NCBI RefSeq assembly: GCF_021654795.1
Contig: NZ_AP025344.1
Coordinates: forward strand, 4,402,501-4,466,500
DNA: 64,000 nt
Reading direction: 5' to 3'
From: Paenibacillus dendritiformis
GTDB lineage: Bacteria; Bacillota; Bacilli; Paenibacillales; Paenibacillaceae
The position numbers were made by a program, and so were the translations under genes. Below the pieces are notes generated by a model. That model was not told where the DNA came from, searched no databases, and saw only the letters and a program-made list of their open reading frames with translations. Positions within the stretch are counted from its first letter, which is position 1; every line of letters begins with the position of its first letter. This document shows positions 16,624-26,386 of the stretch, in pieces.

Positions 16624-17331
16624 TTAGGATATCAATTTTAGCATCCCCATCAACATTAACAACAAACCTGGCAGGAACGATATTCTCTGAATCCAGCGTT
16701 GATGCGAGAACCTCATTCCCAGATGCATGCCTGCCCGCAAAAAAGCGCCGCTGAATAAAGCGATCACAAGCGCCGTCAGCAACGACGGATAGCCAAGCAG
16801 GGATGCCCCGATCCCTGCGCCGAACGCATCAAGCGACAGCGCGGCTCCGAGCCATGCCGCTTCGGCCGCGCTGATGCTTCCCGAGCGATCGATATCGGCA
16901 GCGGAAGGCGTCTTCAATATTTGAATGACTAGGCCGAGCCGGCGCAGCTGGATGCGGATGAGCGGCTTCGATTCCGCCCGGCCGATCCATTCCTTCAGAT
17001 CCTGTGGAGGAATCGGCTTCATGCCGCCCCCGCTTCGGCCCGAGTCGGGCGCATCCTCCTTCTTGCGGAGCAGCTGGACAATCGCCCAGGCCCCGATCGC
17101 AATCAAAATAACCGATCCGGTCCACTGCGCCGCGGCCGGCGATACGTACCGCACCAGGAGCCCTCCCGCCTGCATCGACAGCCAGATGAACATTCCGGAG
17201 CATATCGAAATGATTACGATCGAAAATATCGGGATGCGCACGCGGCGCAGACCGTAAGTCATTCCGACTCCGAAGCTGTCAAGGCTCAACGCAAAAGCCA
17301 AGACGAACATGGACGCTGCTTGGATTAGCAT
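16624..17331 (-). CDS. ytaF: Sporulation membrane protein YtaF (MntP-like)
   Basis: 235-residue membrane protein of the MntP-like family with six predicted helices in two repeats: FALSLDSFGVGMTYGLR near the N-terminus and AALSLDAFGAGIGASLL in the second half, separated by a hydrophilic loop of about 70 residues. B. subtilis YtaF is produced during sporulation; the acidic-residue motif repeats suggest divalent ion binding or transport. I use the ATG at 17331 with GGAGGG upstream; the open frame runs 72 nt further. Confidence 0.85.
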   Translation of the reverse strand: MLIQAASMFVLAFALSLDSFGVGMTYGLRRVRIPIFSIVIISICSGMFIWLSMQAGGLLVRYVSPAAAQWTGSVILIAIGAWAIVQLLRKKEDAPDSGRSGGGMKPIPPQDLKEWIGRAESKPLIRIQLRRLGLVIQILKTPSAADIDRSGSISAAEAAWLGAALSLDAFGAGIGASLLGYPSLLTALVIALFSGAFLRAGMHLGMRFSHQRWIQRISFLPGLLLMLMGMLKLIS

Positions 17332-17430
17332 CGCATTTCCCTCCCTGCTCAGCGAGAACCGGCCGCGCCAAGGCGCGGGCTTCCCGCCGGTATATCCCAT
17401 CATATGGGCAATAGCGGAGAGGGGTGAATG

Positions 17431-18273
17431 CTAATTGGGGCGTTGGGCATGCTTCTGGCAGCGCGGGCAATAATGCGTGCCTCTGCCGCCGACAACGCTC
17501 TTTTCAATGATCTGGCCGCAGCGGATGCACGGCTCGCCTTGACGCCCGTACATTTGAAGCTGATGCTGGAACATGCCCATCTCGCCCTGTCCGTTAACGT
17601 AGGACTTGATCGAGGAACCTCCGGCCTCTACCGCCTCGGTCAACGTCGATACAATCGCTTCGTGCAAGCGGACGCATTCCTCGTCGGTCAGCTCGTCCGC
17701 CGGCCGCTGCGGATGAATGCCTGCCCGGAACAACGCTTCATCCACATAGATATTCCCGATGCCTACCACGACATGCTGATTGAGAAGCACCGGCTTAATG
17801 AAGCTGCGGCGCTTGCGCAGCAAAGCGGCCAGCGCTTCGGGCGTGAACCGATCCGAGAGCGGCTCCACTCCCAGCTTCTGCAGCGGCGGCATCCCCCATT
17901 CCTCATCGCGCCGGAACAGATGCATCGTGCCGAACTGGCGCACGTCCTTGTACCGCAGCTCGCTGCCGTCCGTTAGATGGAAGATGACGTGGGTATGCTT
18001 CTCCACCGGCTCTCCCGCCTGGAACAGGCCGTAGCGCCCTTCCATTCGCAGATGAGACACCAGTGTCAGCCCGTCCAGCAAAATGCGGAGGAACTTGCCC
18101 CGCCGCTCCACTCGTTCAATCGTATGTCCGCTCAATGCGTCGCAGAACTCTTCTATGTTCGCAGGACGCTGGATGATGCGGGGAAGCGTAACGGTCACGC
18201 GCTCGATCGTCTTCCCCGCCACCAGCGTATTTAATGTCCTTTTGACAGTCTCCACTTCCGGCAATTCCGGCAT
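17431..18273 (-). CDS. mutM: Formamidopyrimidine-DNA glycosylase
   Basis: 280-residue DNA repair enzyme that removes 8-oxoguanine and nicks the AP site. The mature N-terminus PELPEVETVKR carries the catalytic Pro and Glu; the C-terminal zinc finger is CIRCGQ...YCPRCQ, and the conserved ASN/GIGNIYVDEALF region is present. The ATG at 18273 is chosen because Pro must follow Met directly and AGGTGA precedes it; a GTG 9 nt upstream is not used. It lies 63 bp downstream of polA in the same direction. Confidence 0.95.
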   Translation of the reverse strand: MPELPEVETVKRTLNTLVAGKTIERVTVTLPRIIQRPANIEEFCDALSGHTIERVERRGKFLRILLDGLTLVSHLRMEGRYGLFQAGEPVEKHTHVIFHLTDGSELRYKDVRQFGTMHLFRRDEEWGMPPLQKLGVEPLSDRFTPEALAALLRKRRSFIKPVLLNQHVVVGIGNIYVDEALFRAGIHPQRPADELTDEECVRLHEAIVSTLTEAVEAGGSSIKSYVNGQGEMGMFQHQLQMYGRQGEPCIRCGQIIEKSVVGGRGTHYCPRCQKHAQRPN

Positions 18274-18336
18274 GTCAATCACCTCTCGTTGTCCATTATA
18301 CCGAATCTTGTCCTCCAGCGGAGTCCTGGTCTTAAT

Positions 18337-21006
18337 TTACTTCGCTTCGTACCAATTGCTGCCGGAGCTGACATCGGCGCGAAGCGGCACATCGAGCTTC
18401 AAAGCCGCTTCCATGACTTCCGGCACCAGCTTCTTCATCGTGTCCACTTCCTCTTCCGGCACCTCGAACACCAATTCGTCATGCACCTGAAGCAGCATCC
18501 GGCTCTTCAGGCCGAGCTCCTTCAGCTTGGCATCCATCTGCACCATCGCGAGCTTGATAATATCGGCGGCAGTTCCCTGGATCGGCGTATTCATCGCCGT
18601 CCGTTCCGCGAACGAACGAAGATTGTAGTTCGATGCGTTGATATCCTTGAGATATCGTCTCCGTTCCAGCAGCGTCGTGACGTAGCCGTCCTGGCGCGCC
18701 TGCTTGACGATATCGTCCATATATTGGCGTACGCCGCGGAAGACATGGAAGTATTGATCGATGAACGCGGCGGCTTCCTTGCGCGTGATATGCAGGTTCT
18801 GGGACAGACCGTAGTCGCTGATGCCGTACACGATGCCGAAGTTGACAGCCTTCGCCTGACGGCGCATATTGGAATCGACCTGGTCGGCGGAGACGCCGAA
18901 TACGTCCATCGCGGTCTTCGTATGAATGTCCATGTCGTGGATGAACGCTTCTTTTAGCTTGCCGTCGCGGGAGATATGGGCCAGGACCCGAAGCTCGATC
19001 TGGGAATAGTCGGCGGCGACAATGTGCCAGCCCGGCTCCGAAGGCACGAATGCCTGACGAATTTGCCGCCCTTCCTCGAGCCGGATCGGAATGTTCTGAA
19101 GATTCGGATACTGGCTGCTCAGACGTCCCGTCGCCGCAATGGTCTGACGGTAATACGTATGCACCTTGCCCGTGCTCTCGCGCACTTCCTTCAGCAGCCC
19201 TTCAATATAGGTGGACTGCAGCTTGGTCATCTGCCGGTAGAGCAAGATGAGCGGAATGATGTCATGGTACGGCTCCAGCTTTTCCAGCACCTCGGCATCG
19301 GTCGAATATCCCGTTTTCGTCTTCTTGATGACCGGCAGGCCCAGCTTGTCGAACAGAATCTCGCCCAACTGCTTCGGCGAGCCAATGTTGAATTCCGTGC
19401 CGGCCAGCTCGTAGATGCGGGCCATCGTCTCCTCGATCTGCTGCTTGAAGTTCGTTCCCAAATCGTGAAGACTTTGCTTGTTCACCCGGATTCCCGTCTT
19501 CTCCATCTGTGCCAAGACCTTGGAGAGCGGCAGCTCCAGCTCGTAATAGAGCCGATTCATCTCTTGCTCTTCCAGCGCCTTCTCCATCACCGGCTTCAGC
19601 AGCCGGACGAGCTTAGCCTTGCGGGCCGCATGCTCTGCGACGACGGTCTTCTCCGGCACCTTGAATTTGGCTCCCTTGCCGTATACGGCGTCATTATCCC
19701 GAGAGGACGGCAGCCCGTACTTCACCGCGACGGACTGCAGCGTAGCCGAAGCATCCTCCGGATTGAGGAGATAGGCCGCGAGATGAACGTCGAAGACGGC
19801 TCCTTCCAGCGGAACATCTGCCCAATGAAGCACCAGCTCATTATAGTGGAGATCATAACCGCTTTTGGGACGCTGCCCGTCTCCAAGCCAAGCGCGCAGT
19901 TCGGCCGCCTCTTCGCTCTGCAACTCATCGGACGTCACATACCAGCTCTCTTCCTCTGTGCCGACGAGCAGGCCAATCAGCTCCGCTTGATGCGGATTAT
20001 CGCCATGGGCTTCGACAATCAACACATCAGCGGCGGCGAGCGAATCATTCAACCCGTCCCACCCGCTTTCTCCGGCGAGACGGACATTAAGGCGTTCCGC
20101 AGAGAGCGATTCATCGACGGCCGCAGGCTTGTCTTCCCCACCGACACCCGCTTTTTCAAGCCGCTCGATAACGGATCTGAACTCAAGCTTGCGGAGAGCC
20201 GTCAGCGTCTCCGCCTGCAAGCCGCCGAACTTCATCTGCTCCGGCGGCAGATCGAACGGAACCTCCCGGAAAATGGTGGCCAGCCGCTTGCTCATCCGGG
20301 CATCTTCCGCATGGTTGACCAGATTTTCCTTCATCTTGCCCTTCAGCTCATCCACATGCTCCAGCACGCTCTCGACACTCGCATACTGATGCAGCAGCTT
20401 CAGCGCGGTCTTCTCTCCAATCCCTGGAACCCCCGGGATATTATCAGAGGTGTCTCCCATCAATCCTTTCAGATCGATAATCTGTTCCGGCTTCAACCCG
20501 TACTTCTCCTCTATCTCGGCCGGAGTATACTTCTCCACCTCCGTCACGCCCTTGCGCGTGAGCAGCACGGACACATGCCCCGAAGCGAGCTGGAGCATAT
20601 CCTTGTCGCCGGTGACGACATACATCGTCTGACCCGCTTCATCCGCCTGGCGGGTCATCGTGCCGATGATATCATCCGCCTCGTAGCCCTCCAGCTCGAA
20701 ATGGGCGATGCCCATTGCCGTCAGCAGCTCCTTCAGCAGCGGAAACTGCTCGGACAGCTCCGGCGGCGTCTTTTCCCGGCCACCCTTATAATCCTGATAG
20801 TCTCCATGGCGGAATGTCTCCTTGCCCGCGTCAAACGCGACCAGCATATGCGTCGGCTGCTCCTCCTCCAAAATGCGAAGCAGCATCTGCGTAAAGCCGA
20901 ATACGGCATTGGTATGCAAACCTTGTGAGTTCGACAATGGCGGCATCGCAAAAAAAGCACGGTAAATAATGCTGTTGCCGTCGATTACGATCCATTTTTC
21001 CTTCAT
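18337..21006 (-). CDS. polA: DNA polymerase I
   Basis: 889-residue repair and Okazaki-fragment polymerase. Residues about 1-290 form the 5'-3' exonuclease (VIDGNSIIYRAFFA, EGYEADDIIGT, GDTSDNIPGVPGIG). The middle domain (about 310-490) lacks the DxE and other acidic residues of proofreading enzymes (VLIVEAHGDN in that place), as in other Gram-positive PolA, so proofreading is probably absent. The polymerase domain has DYSQIELRVLAHIS, RRQAKAVNFGIVYG and QVHDELVFE. ATG at 21006 follows AGGTG. Confidence 0.97.
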   Translation of the reverse strand: MKEKWIVIDGNSIIYRAFFAMPPLSNSQGLHTNAVFGFTQMLLRILEEEQPTHMLVAFDAGKETFRHGDYQDYKGGREKTPPELSEQFPLLKELLTAMGIAHFELEGYEADDIIGTMTRQADEAGQTMYVVTGDKDMLQLASGHVSVLLTRKGVTEVEKYTPAEIEEKYGLKPEQIIDLKGLMGDTSDNIPGVPGIGEKTALKLLHQYASVESVLEHVDELKGKMKENLVNHAEDARMSKRLATIFREVPFDLPPEQMKFGGLQAETLTALRKLEFRSVIERLEKAGVGGEDKPAAVDESLSAERLNVRLAGESGWDGLNDSLAAADVLIVEAHGDNPHQAELIGLLVGTEEESWYVTSDELQSEEAAELRAWLGDGQRPKSGYDLHYNELVLHWADVPLEGAVFDVHLAAYLLNPEDASATLQSVAVKYGLPSSRDNDAVYGKGAKFKVPEKTVVAEHAARKAKLVRLLKPVMEKALEEQEMNRLYYELELPLSKVLAQMEKTGIRVNKQSLHDLGTNFKQQIEETMARIYELAGTEFNIGSPKQLGEILFDKLGLPVIKKTKTGYSTDAEVLEKLEPYHDIIPLILLYRQMTKLQSTYIEGLLKEVRESTGKVHTYYRQTIAATGRLSSQYPNLQNIPIRLEEGRQIRQAFVPSEPGWHIVAADYSQIELRVLAHISRDGKLKEAFIHDMDIHTKTAMDVFGVSADQVDSNMRRQAKAVNFGIVYGISDYGLSQNLHITRKEAAAFIDQYFHVFRGVRQYMDDIVKQARQDGYVTTLLERRRYLKDINASNYNLRSFAERTAMNTPIQGTAADIIKLAMVQMDAKLKELGLKSRMLLQVHDELVFEVPEEEVDTMKKLVPEVMEAALKLDVPLRADVSSGSNWYEAK

Positions 21007-21204
21007 TAATAAACACCTCAATCCCGTCTCATGTTTTCATGATAGCATAGCGAGAACCCGAATAGGAAATCCAATATGAACGCGGCCCGAAGATCAGAAG
21101 CCGATTGGAAGTCTCTTGCAAGAATTGCCGATCTTTATGTGCAAGGCTCGCTCATCAATGCCATGTCGTATATCTTCCGACAGGTCAAGCTCAACCCTCC
21201 ACAT

Positions 21205-21376
21205 CCTTATACTCACTCGCCCAATGGGTCAGGTCACTCTTCAACTCCTTATGGTCAGTATCCCAACCGGTCAGGTCAATCTTCAACTCCTTATGGTCAG
21301 TATCCCAACCGGTCAGGTCACTCTTCAACGCATTATGCTCAATCTCCCGACGAGTCAGGTCACTCTTCAACTCCAC
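21205..21376 (-). repeat. 42-bp tandem repeat array (29-bp core plus 13-bp spacer)
   Basis: Four cores start at 21205, 21247, 21289 and 21331, exactly 42 bp apart. On the minus strand each reads CCTGAC-N4-TGGGATA-N6-ATAAGG (first and last degenerate), followed by a constant 13-bp spacer like AGTTGAAGATTGA. Because 42 is a multiple of three, several frames stay open through it, but I see no gene. It is one of three arrays sharing this core. Confidence 0.85.
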
Positions 21377-21455
21377 TAACCCAGGCTCGTAATTCCTCCT
21401 TATAATGATTTCTTCAATAGCAATCTTCTGTTCTAGAAAATTACCCTCTACGCAA

Positions 21456-21693
21456 TCTGCGCCGATGGGATAGCGTTCATAAGCGGAGCTGACACCGATT
21501 CCATCGAGTTTCCTGCGCCGTAGGGATAGCGAGCATAAGGCGCTGCTGACACCGATTCCACCGAGCTTCCTGCGCCGATGGGATAGCGAGCATAAGGCGC
21601 TGCTGACACGGATTCCCCCCAACTTCCTGCGACGATGGGATAGCGTTCATAAGGCGCTGCTGATACGGATTCCACCCAACTTCCTGCGACGAA
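21456..21693 (+). repeat. 57-bp tandem repeat array (29-bp core plus 28-bp spacer)
   Basis: Cores at 21456, 21512, 21569 and 21626, with a truncated fifth at 21683: spacing 56, 57, 57, 57 bp. Each reads CCTGCG-N4-TGGGATA-N6-ATAAGG on the plus strand, then a constant 28-bp spacer beginning CGCTGCTGACAC. It is inverted relative to the 42-bp array only about 80 bp away. The reverse frame reads a 19-residue repeat (SVSAAPYARYPIGAG), taken to be a by-product of the DNA period. Confidence 0.85.
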
Positions 21694-21767
21694 GGTGTAA
21701 TGGAAGAGTACGTTGCAAGTCCGATTTCTAAACCATGGGGATAATCAGCAGAAGACAGAGCAAATAT

Positions 21768-21797
21768 AAAAACCGCCCGGATTCAGCTCCGGACGGT
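21768..21797 (-). terminator. Terminator of the pst-phoU operon
   Basis: Stem ACCGTCCGGA / TCCGGGCGGT on the minus strand (one G-T pair), 6-nt loop, then TTTTATATTTG, 16 bp after the phoU stop. Confidence 0.85.
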
Positions 21798-21812
21798 CCC
21801 AGCAAGAGGGCA

Positions 21813-22472
21813 TCAACTATTCAGATCAGGACGTTCGTTGGTGACGAGATAGACGACCGACTCGCCGATATTGGTGGCATGATCGGCAATCCGTTCGATA
21901 TAGCGGCCGACGAAGGTGAGCAGCATCGCCTGGGAGGCGTTGTGCGGATTTTCCAGCACGTAGCTGAGCAGTTCGCGGAAGATTTGGCTGTACAGCTGAT
22001 CGACTTGATCATCGTCCTTCGCCATTTTGTAGGCCAGATCGATGTCTTCCTGGATATAGGCCCGAATCGAATCGGTAATCATCTGCTGGACAATCTCCGC
22101 CATGCGCGGCAGGTCAATGAGCGGCTTCATCAGTGTCTGACCTTCCATCCGCAGCACGACCTTGGCGATGTCGATCGACAGGTCGCCCATCCGCTCCAAG
22201 TCGCTGGAGATGCGGAAGGCGACAAGGATGCGCCGCAGATCTTTGGCGACCGGCTGCTGCGTCAAAATCAGCTTCGAGCCCAGCTCGATAATATCATCTT
22301 CCATCCGGTTCAGAGTCGGATCCTCGTTGATGATTGCCCGGGCGCGCTCCGCGTCCATCGTCTTCAATGATTCTATCGATTCGAACAGCGCGCGCTCCAC
22401 GTGACTGCCCATTTGTTCGAGCAGGCGGCTGAGCTCATCCAATCCCAGATCGAATTCCCTGCGCTTAATCAT
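21813..22472 (-). CDS. phoU: Phosphate signalling protein PhoU
   Basis: 219-residue all-helical protein made of two PhoU repeats. It binds metal at acidic patches and links Pst transport to Pho signalling. ERMGDLSIDIAKVVLR and ERIADHATNIGESVVYLV are the two E-R-x-x-D signature segments. It is the last gene of pstSCAB-phoU, 18 bp after pstB. AAGGAGAGG precedes the ATG. Confidence 0.95.
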   Translation of the reverse strand: MIKRREFDLGLDELSRLLEQMGSHVERALFESIESLKTMDAERARAIINEDPTLNRMEDDIIELGSKLILTQQPVAKDLRRILVAFRISSDLERMGDLSIDIAKVVLRMEGQTLMKPLIDLPRMAEIVQQMITDSIRAYIQEDIDLAYKMAKDDDQVDQLYSQIFRELLSYVLENPHNASQAMLLTFVGRYIERIADHATNIGESVVYLVTNERPDLNS

Positions 22473-22490
22473 CCTGATTTCCTCTCCTTT

Positions 22491-23294
22491 TTAGCCGAAG
22501 CGTCCTGTAATATAATCTTCCGTCCGCTTGTCGCTCGGATTGGAGAACAGCGTCTCCGTCTGATCGAACTCCACTACTTCCCCATTGAGGAAAAAGACAG
22601 TCTGATCCGACACGCGGGCGGCTTGGTGCATATTGTGCGTAACCATGACAATCGTATATTGATGCTTCAGTTCCTGTACCAGCTCTTCGATCTTCAGCGT
22701 CGAGATCGGATCCAGCGCGGATGTCGCTTCATCCATCAGCAGAATCTCGGGGTTCACCGCCAACGCGCGCGCGATGCAGAGTCGCTGCTGCTGGCCCCCG
22801 GACAGACTGAATGCCGACCGCTTCAAATAATCCTTCACCTCATCCCACAGCACGGCGGAACGCAGGCTTTGTTCGACGATTTCATCCAGCTTCGCCTTGT
22901 TGCGAATGCCATGGAGCCGCGGGCCGTAAGCAATATTGTCATATATCGATTTCGGAAAAGGGTTCGGCTGCTGGAAGACCATGCCCACTTTTTTGCGCAG
23001 CGTCTCGACATCGACTTCATTGCTGTAAATATTGGTTCCGGCAATCTCTACCCGCCCCTCGATGCGAGTGCCGGCAATCATGTCGTTCATCCGGTTCAGC
23101 GTCCGGAGCAGGGTCGACTTCCCGCAGCCGGAAGGGCCGATGAACGCGGTGACCGCCTTCTCGGGAATCGTCATCGACACGTTTTTGAGCGCATGGTAGG
23201 TGCCATAATACAAGTTCAGGCTGTCGATATTAATGATAGGCTTCAGATCCGTTACGGTCGTTGCCGGATTCTTCGTTATCGCCGCCGTCGTCAT
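22491..23294 (-). CDS. pstB: Phosphate ABC transporter ATP-binding protein
   Basis: 267-residue ATPase of the high-affinity phosphate importer. Walker [18 protein letters not shown]-loop VFQQPNPFP, signature [18 protein letters not shown], Walker [14 protein letters not shown] and H-loop MVTHNM are all present. A 12-bp gap separates it from pstA, so it is co-transcribed. Confidence 0.97.
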   Translation of the reverse strand: MTTAAITKNPATTVTDLKPIINIDSLNLYYGTYHALKNVSMTIPEKAVTAFIGPSGCGKSTLLRTLNRMNDMIAGTRIEGRVEIAGTNIYSNEVDVETLRKKVGMVFQQPNPFPKSIYDNIAYGPRLHGIRNKAKLDEIVEQSLRSAVLWDEVKDYLKRSAFSLSGGQQQRLCIARALAVNPEILLMDEATSALDPISTLKIEELVQELKHQYTIVMVTHNMHQAARVSDQTVFFLNGEVVEFDQTETLFSNPSDKRTEDYITGRFG

Positions 23295-23306
23295 ACGATC
23301 GTCTCC

Positions 23307-24182
23307 TTATCTGTTATTCTGATATTTGTTGCGGAGCAGCACGGCTGACAGGTTCAACACGATGAGCAGCGCCAGCAGCACGATGATCCCCGCTGCGGCC
23401 AACTCATGGAACGCCAGCTGCGGCCGCGACACCCAGTTGAAAATCTGAATCGGCATAACGGTGAACTGATCCATAATACTGTTCGGAAGAAAGGCCACGA
23501 ACGTCAGGGCGCCGATCATGACAAGCGGTGCAGTCTCGCCAATTGCCCGGGACAATGCCAGAATGACGCCAGTCAATATGCCGGAGATAGCCGATGGCAT
23601 AACCGAACGAGAGACCGTCTGCCATTTGGTCGCGCCAAGCGCGAACGAAGCGTCGCGCCGCGTCTTCGGCACCGCGCGAATCGCCTCTTGGGCGGATACG
23701 ATAATGATCGGCAGCACGAGCAAGGTCATCGTGAGCGAGCCGGAGAGCAGGCTGCGGTCAAGCCCCATGCCGCGCACGAAAATCGTAAGCCCGAGAATTC
23801 CGTACACGATGGACGGAACCCCCGCCAATGTGCTGATATTCAACTGGATGAACCGGGTAAGAGCGTTCTTTTTCGCGTATTCTTCCAGATAGATTGCCGC
23901 TCCTACGCCAAGAATGAATGAGATGGGCGCCATGATGAGCACCATATAAATCGATCCGACGATCGCCGACTTCATCCCCGCAGCGGCAGGCCGGCGGGAC
24001 GGGTAGTTCGTGAACAAATCGGCATTGAGCCGCGACAAACCGTCCATCATAATGTTGACGAGCAGCGCCATCAGCGCCACGATTCCAATCAAGGTAGCAA
24101 TAACAAAAAGAATGTGTAGGCAAAAATCGATTTTCCGCCGGGTGCTGATCTGCTTGCGGTTCGCGTCTTGTAACATCGCCAT
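23307..24182 (-). CDS. pstA: Phosphate ABC transporter permease PstA
   Basis: 291-residue inner-membrane subunit with about six helices and the coupling loop EAIRAVPKTRRDASFALGA followed by ALSRAIGETAPL. It pairs with PstC to form the channel. Its ATG lies 3 bp after the pstC stop, consistent with tight coupling. Confidence 0.95.
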   Translation of the reverse strand: MAMLQDANRKQISTRRKIDFCLHILFVIATLIGIVALMALLVNIMMDGLSRLNADLFTNYPSRRPAAAGMKSAIVGSIYMVLIMAPISFILGVGAAIYLEEYAKKNALTRFIQLNISTLAGVPSIVYGILGLTIFVRGMGLDRSLLSGSLTMTLLVLPIIIVSAQEAIRAVPKTRRDASFALGATKWQTVSRSVMPSAISGILTGVILALSRAIGETAPLVMIGALTFVAFLPNSIMDQFTVMPIQIFNWVSRPQLAFHELAAAGIIVLLALLIVLNLSAVLLRNKYQNNR

Positions 24183-24185
24183 CTG

Positions 24186-25112
24186 TCAATACTCCTCCCT
24201 AAACCGGCGTGCAACCCAAAGCGCCAATATATTAAGCAGAAACGTAATGATGAACAGCGTCATGCCGACCGCGAAAATCGTGCCGTATTCAATGGATCCA
24301 TGCGGCGTGTCGCCCAAGCTGACCTGTACGATATACGCCGTCATCGTCTGAATGCTCTCCAGCGGATTGAACGTCAGCTGCGGGGTCGCCCCTGCGGCGA
24401 CCGTCACGATCATCGTCTCGCCGATGGCCCGCGAGAAGGCCAGCACGGCGGAGGAGACGATGCCGGATAATGCGGCCGGCACGACAATCTTCAGCGCCAC
24501 CTCGAAGCGCGTGGCCCCGAGGGCGTAAGCCCCGTGGCGCAGGCTGCGCGGCACCGCCGTCATCGCGTCCTCGCTCAGGGAGGAGACCATCGGGATAATC
24601 ATGATGCCGACGACGATTCCGGCGCTGAGCGCATTGAACACGCCTGTGCTCGGGAAGATATCCCGGATGATCGGCGTGACGAAGGTGAGGGCGAAATAGC
24701 CGTAGACAATGGTTGGCACGCCAGCCAACACTTCCAGAACCGGCTTGACGATCTTGCGGACGCGATCCGGCGCGTATTCGCTCAGATAGATGGCGCTAGC
24801 CAGTCCGATCGGGATAGCGACCAGGCAAGCGATGAGCGTAACCAGCAGCGTCCCGCCGATAAGCGGCAGAATGCCGAACTCCTTCGGCTGAATGAGCGGG
24901 CTCCATCGGGTGCCGAACAGGAAGTCGGCGATGTTGACGCGGGAGAAGAAGTTCCACGTCTCCGAGAATAACGTATAGACGATGCCTATCGTCGTCAGAA
25001 CCGAGACGGCCGCGCACAGGAACAGCAGCACCGGCACGATTTTGTCCGACAAATGCATTCTGCGGTTACGGAACGTCAGCTTCGCTTCTTGTTGCGGGAC
25101 ATTCGCCTGCAT
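24186..25112 (-). CDS. pstC: Phosphate ABC transporter permease PstC
   Basis: 308-residue membrane subunit with about six helices. Coupling-loop motifs are [20 protein letters not shown] and [12 protein letters not shown]. It follows pstS after 136 bp that contain a stem-loop and a pair of PhoP-box-like hexamers in the opposite orientation. Confidence 0.95.
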   Translation of the reverse strand: MQANVPQQEAKLTFRNRRMHLSDKIVPVLLFLCAAVSVLTTIGIVYTLFSETWNFFSRVNIADFLFGTRWSPLIQPKEFGILPLIGGTLLVTLIACLVAIPIGLASAIYLSEYAPDRVRKIVKPVLEVLAGVPTIVYGYFALTFVTPIIRDIFPSTGVFNALSAGIVVGIMIIPMVSSLSEDAMTAVPRSLRHGAYALGATRFEVALKIVVPAALSGIVSSAVLAFSRAIGETMIVTVAAGATPQLTFNPLESIQTMTAYIVQVSLGDTPHGSIEYGTIFAVGMTLFIITFLLNILALWVARRFREEY

Positions 25113-25137
25113 ATGCTTAACCTCACTTTTAGCTTCA

Positions 25138-25154
25138 TTTACAATTCGTTAACA
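25138..25154 (+). promoter_or_regulatory. Pair of PhoP-box-like hexamers between pstS and pstC
   Basis: TTTACA and TTAACA with starts 11 bp apart on the plus strand, both fitting TT[A/T/C]ACA. The orientation is opposite to the pst genes. A weaker hexamer (TTTTAG) lies another 11 bp upstream. Confidence 0.4.
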
Positions 25155-25169
25155 ATCACGCTATGAAAA

Positions 25170-25207
25170 TGTGATGTCCCTAATTCAAGAGGATAAGAGA
25201 CATCACA
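25170..25207 (-). other. Stem-loop in the pstS-pstC gap
   Basis: 12-position stem with one mismatch (arms TGTGATGTCCCT / AGAGACATCACA) and a 14-nt loop, followed on the minus strand by ATTTTC. It is likely a partial terminator or mRNA-stabilising structure that keeps PstS in excess over the membrane subunits. Confidence 0.6.
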
Positions 25208-25248
25208 CGTTCATCATCGTGTATGACTGCTGGTCGGAATTCCGGCGA

Positions 25249-26262
25249 TTACTTCAACTGGTTCAACTGCTCGTCATATTTCTCTTGCGGCAGCGGCACA
25301 TAGCCGACTTCCTCGGCAATGCTGCCTGCCGTCTGCAGGTAGTACTCGACATAAGCCTTCACTTCCGGCTTCTCCAAATGTTTCTTGCTTACGTAAATAA
25401 GGAGCGGACGGGACAATGGCGAGTAGCTTCCGTCTTTAATCGTCTCCAGCGTAGGAGCGACTGTCGCCGTTCCGTTATCGACGGGAACGAGCTTCAGTTT
25501 GTCTTGATTCTCTTCGAAGAAGGAGTATCCGAAGTACCCGATCGCGTTTTTGTCTCCGGCGACGCCTTGCACGATGGCGTTGGTGTCCGCGCTGAACGTA
25601 ATCTGGCCGTCGTTGCGGCTTTCTTGCGCCTTGCCGTTAATCTCTTCCGTGAAATAGTCGAACGTTCCATGGTCCGCGCCCGGAGAGTAGATTTTAATCT
25701 CCTCGTTCGGCCAGCCTTCCCGCACATCGGCCCACGTTTTGACCTTGGAGTTTGGTTCATAGATTTTTTTCAGCTCGTCGAGCGTAATTTTGTCGACCCA
25801 AGTATTGTCCTTGTTCACCACAATGGACAAGCCGTCATAAGCTACCGTCAATTCCAAATATTCGATGCCGTTCGCCTTTGCGTCTTCCGCTTCCTTGTCC
25901 TTGATTGGGCGGGAGGCGTTGCTGATGGCCGTCTCGCCGGCGATGAACCGCTTGAAGCCGCCCCCGGTGCCGGACGTTCCTACGGAGACGCGGACCGCGC
26001 TGTGCTCCTTGCCGAACTCTTCCGCAATCGCTTCTGTCATCGGATAGACCGTGCTGGAACCGTCGATCTCGATCGTGCCGGACAATTTGTCCTCGCTGCC
26101 TTGATTTTCCGTATTGTTAGCGGTATTCGTCTGCGTTGATTCTGTTCCCGAATTGCCGGCTGCGTTCGAGGTCTCTTCTTTTTTGCCGCCGCATGCCGCC
26201 AGCGCGAATGCCATGACTGCTACCAAAGTAAGCAGCATGATTTGTTTGCCCCACTTTTTCAA
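25249..26262 (-). CDS. pstS: Phosphate-binding lipoprotein PstS
   Basis: 337-residue extracellular binding protein of the Pst importer. Lipoprotein signal peptide with lipobox ALAAC (Cys near residue 24), then a Gly/Ser/Asn/Thr-rich linker of about 35 residues. Phosphate-binding motifs: [28 protein letters not shown] and GRNDGQ-like [10 protein letters not shown]. First gene of the operon; a PhoP-box array lies about 75 bp upstream. Confidence 0.97.
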   Translation of the reverse strand: MKKWGKQIMLLTLVAVMAFALAACGGKKEETSNAAGNSGTESTQTNTANNTENQGSEDKLSGTIEIDGSSTVYPMTEAIAEEFGKEHSAVRVSVGTSGTGGGFKRFIAGETAISNASRPIKDKEAEDAKANGIEYLELTVAYDGLSIVVNKDNTWVDKITLDELKKIYEPNSKVKTWADVREGWPNEEIKIYSPGADHGTFDYFTEEINGKAQESRNDGQITFSADTNAIVQGVAGDKNAIGYFGYSFFEENQDKLKLVPVDNGTATVAPTLETIKDGSYSPLSRPLLIYVSKKHLEKPEVKAYVEYYLQTAGSIAEEVGYVPLPQEKYDEQLNQLK

Positions 26263-26336
26263 GTAAATTCACTCCTTTGAATTGGTTCTCACATTTTCCG
26301 ATAATAAGTTCGCTTGCTGCCTTACAATCTGAATCT

Positions 26337-26386
26337 TACAGCTTGTTTGTAAAGCCTGATTTGGAAGTATGTTAACGGAGTGTAAA
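26337..26386 (-). promoter_or_regulatory. pstS: PhoP-box array upstream of pstS
   Basis: On the minus strand hexamers occur every 11 bp: TTTACA (26381-26386), TTAACA (26370-26375), CCAAAT (26359), TTTACA (26348-26353) and GCTGTA (26337). Three match TT[A/T/C]ACA perfectly with 11-bp phase, as in known Bacillus PhoP sites. Confidence 0.75.

Noticed and set aside
18976-20928. 650-codon plus-strand frame opposite polA
   Set aside because: Shadow of polA with no family motif or start signal.
21191-21675. Repeat proteins read through the 42- and 57-bp arrays on both strands
   Set aside because: Several frames are open at once only because unit lengths are multiples of three; no ribosome binding site, and the 50-bp array with the same core has no open frame.
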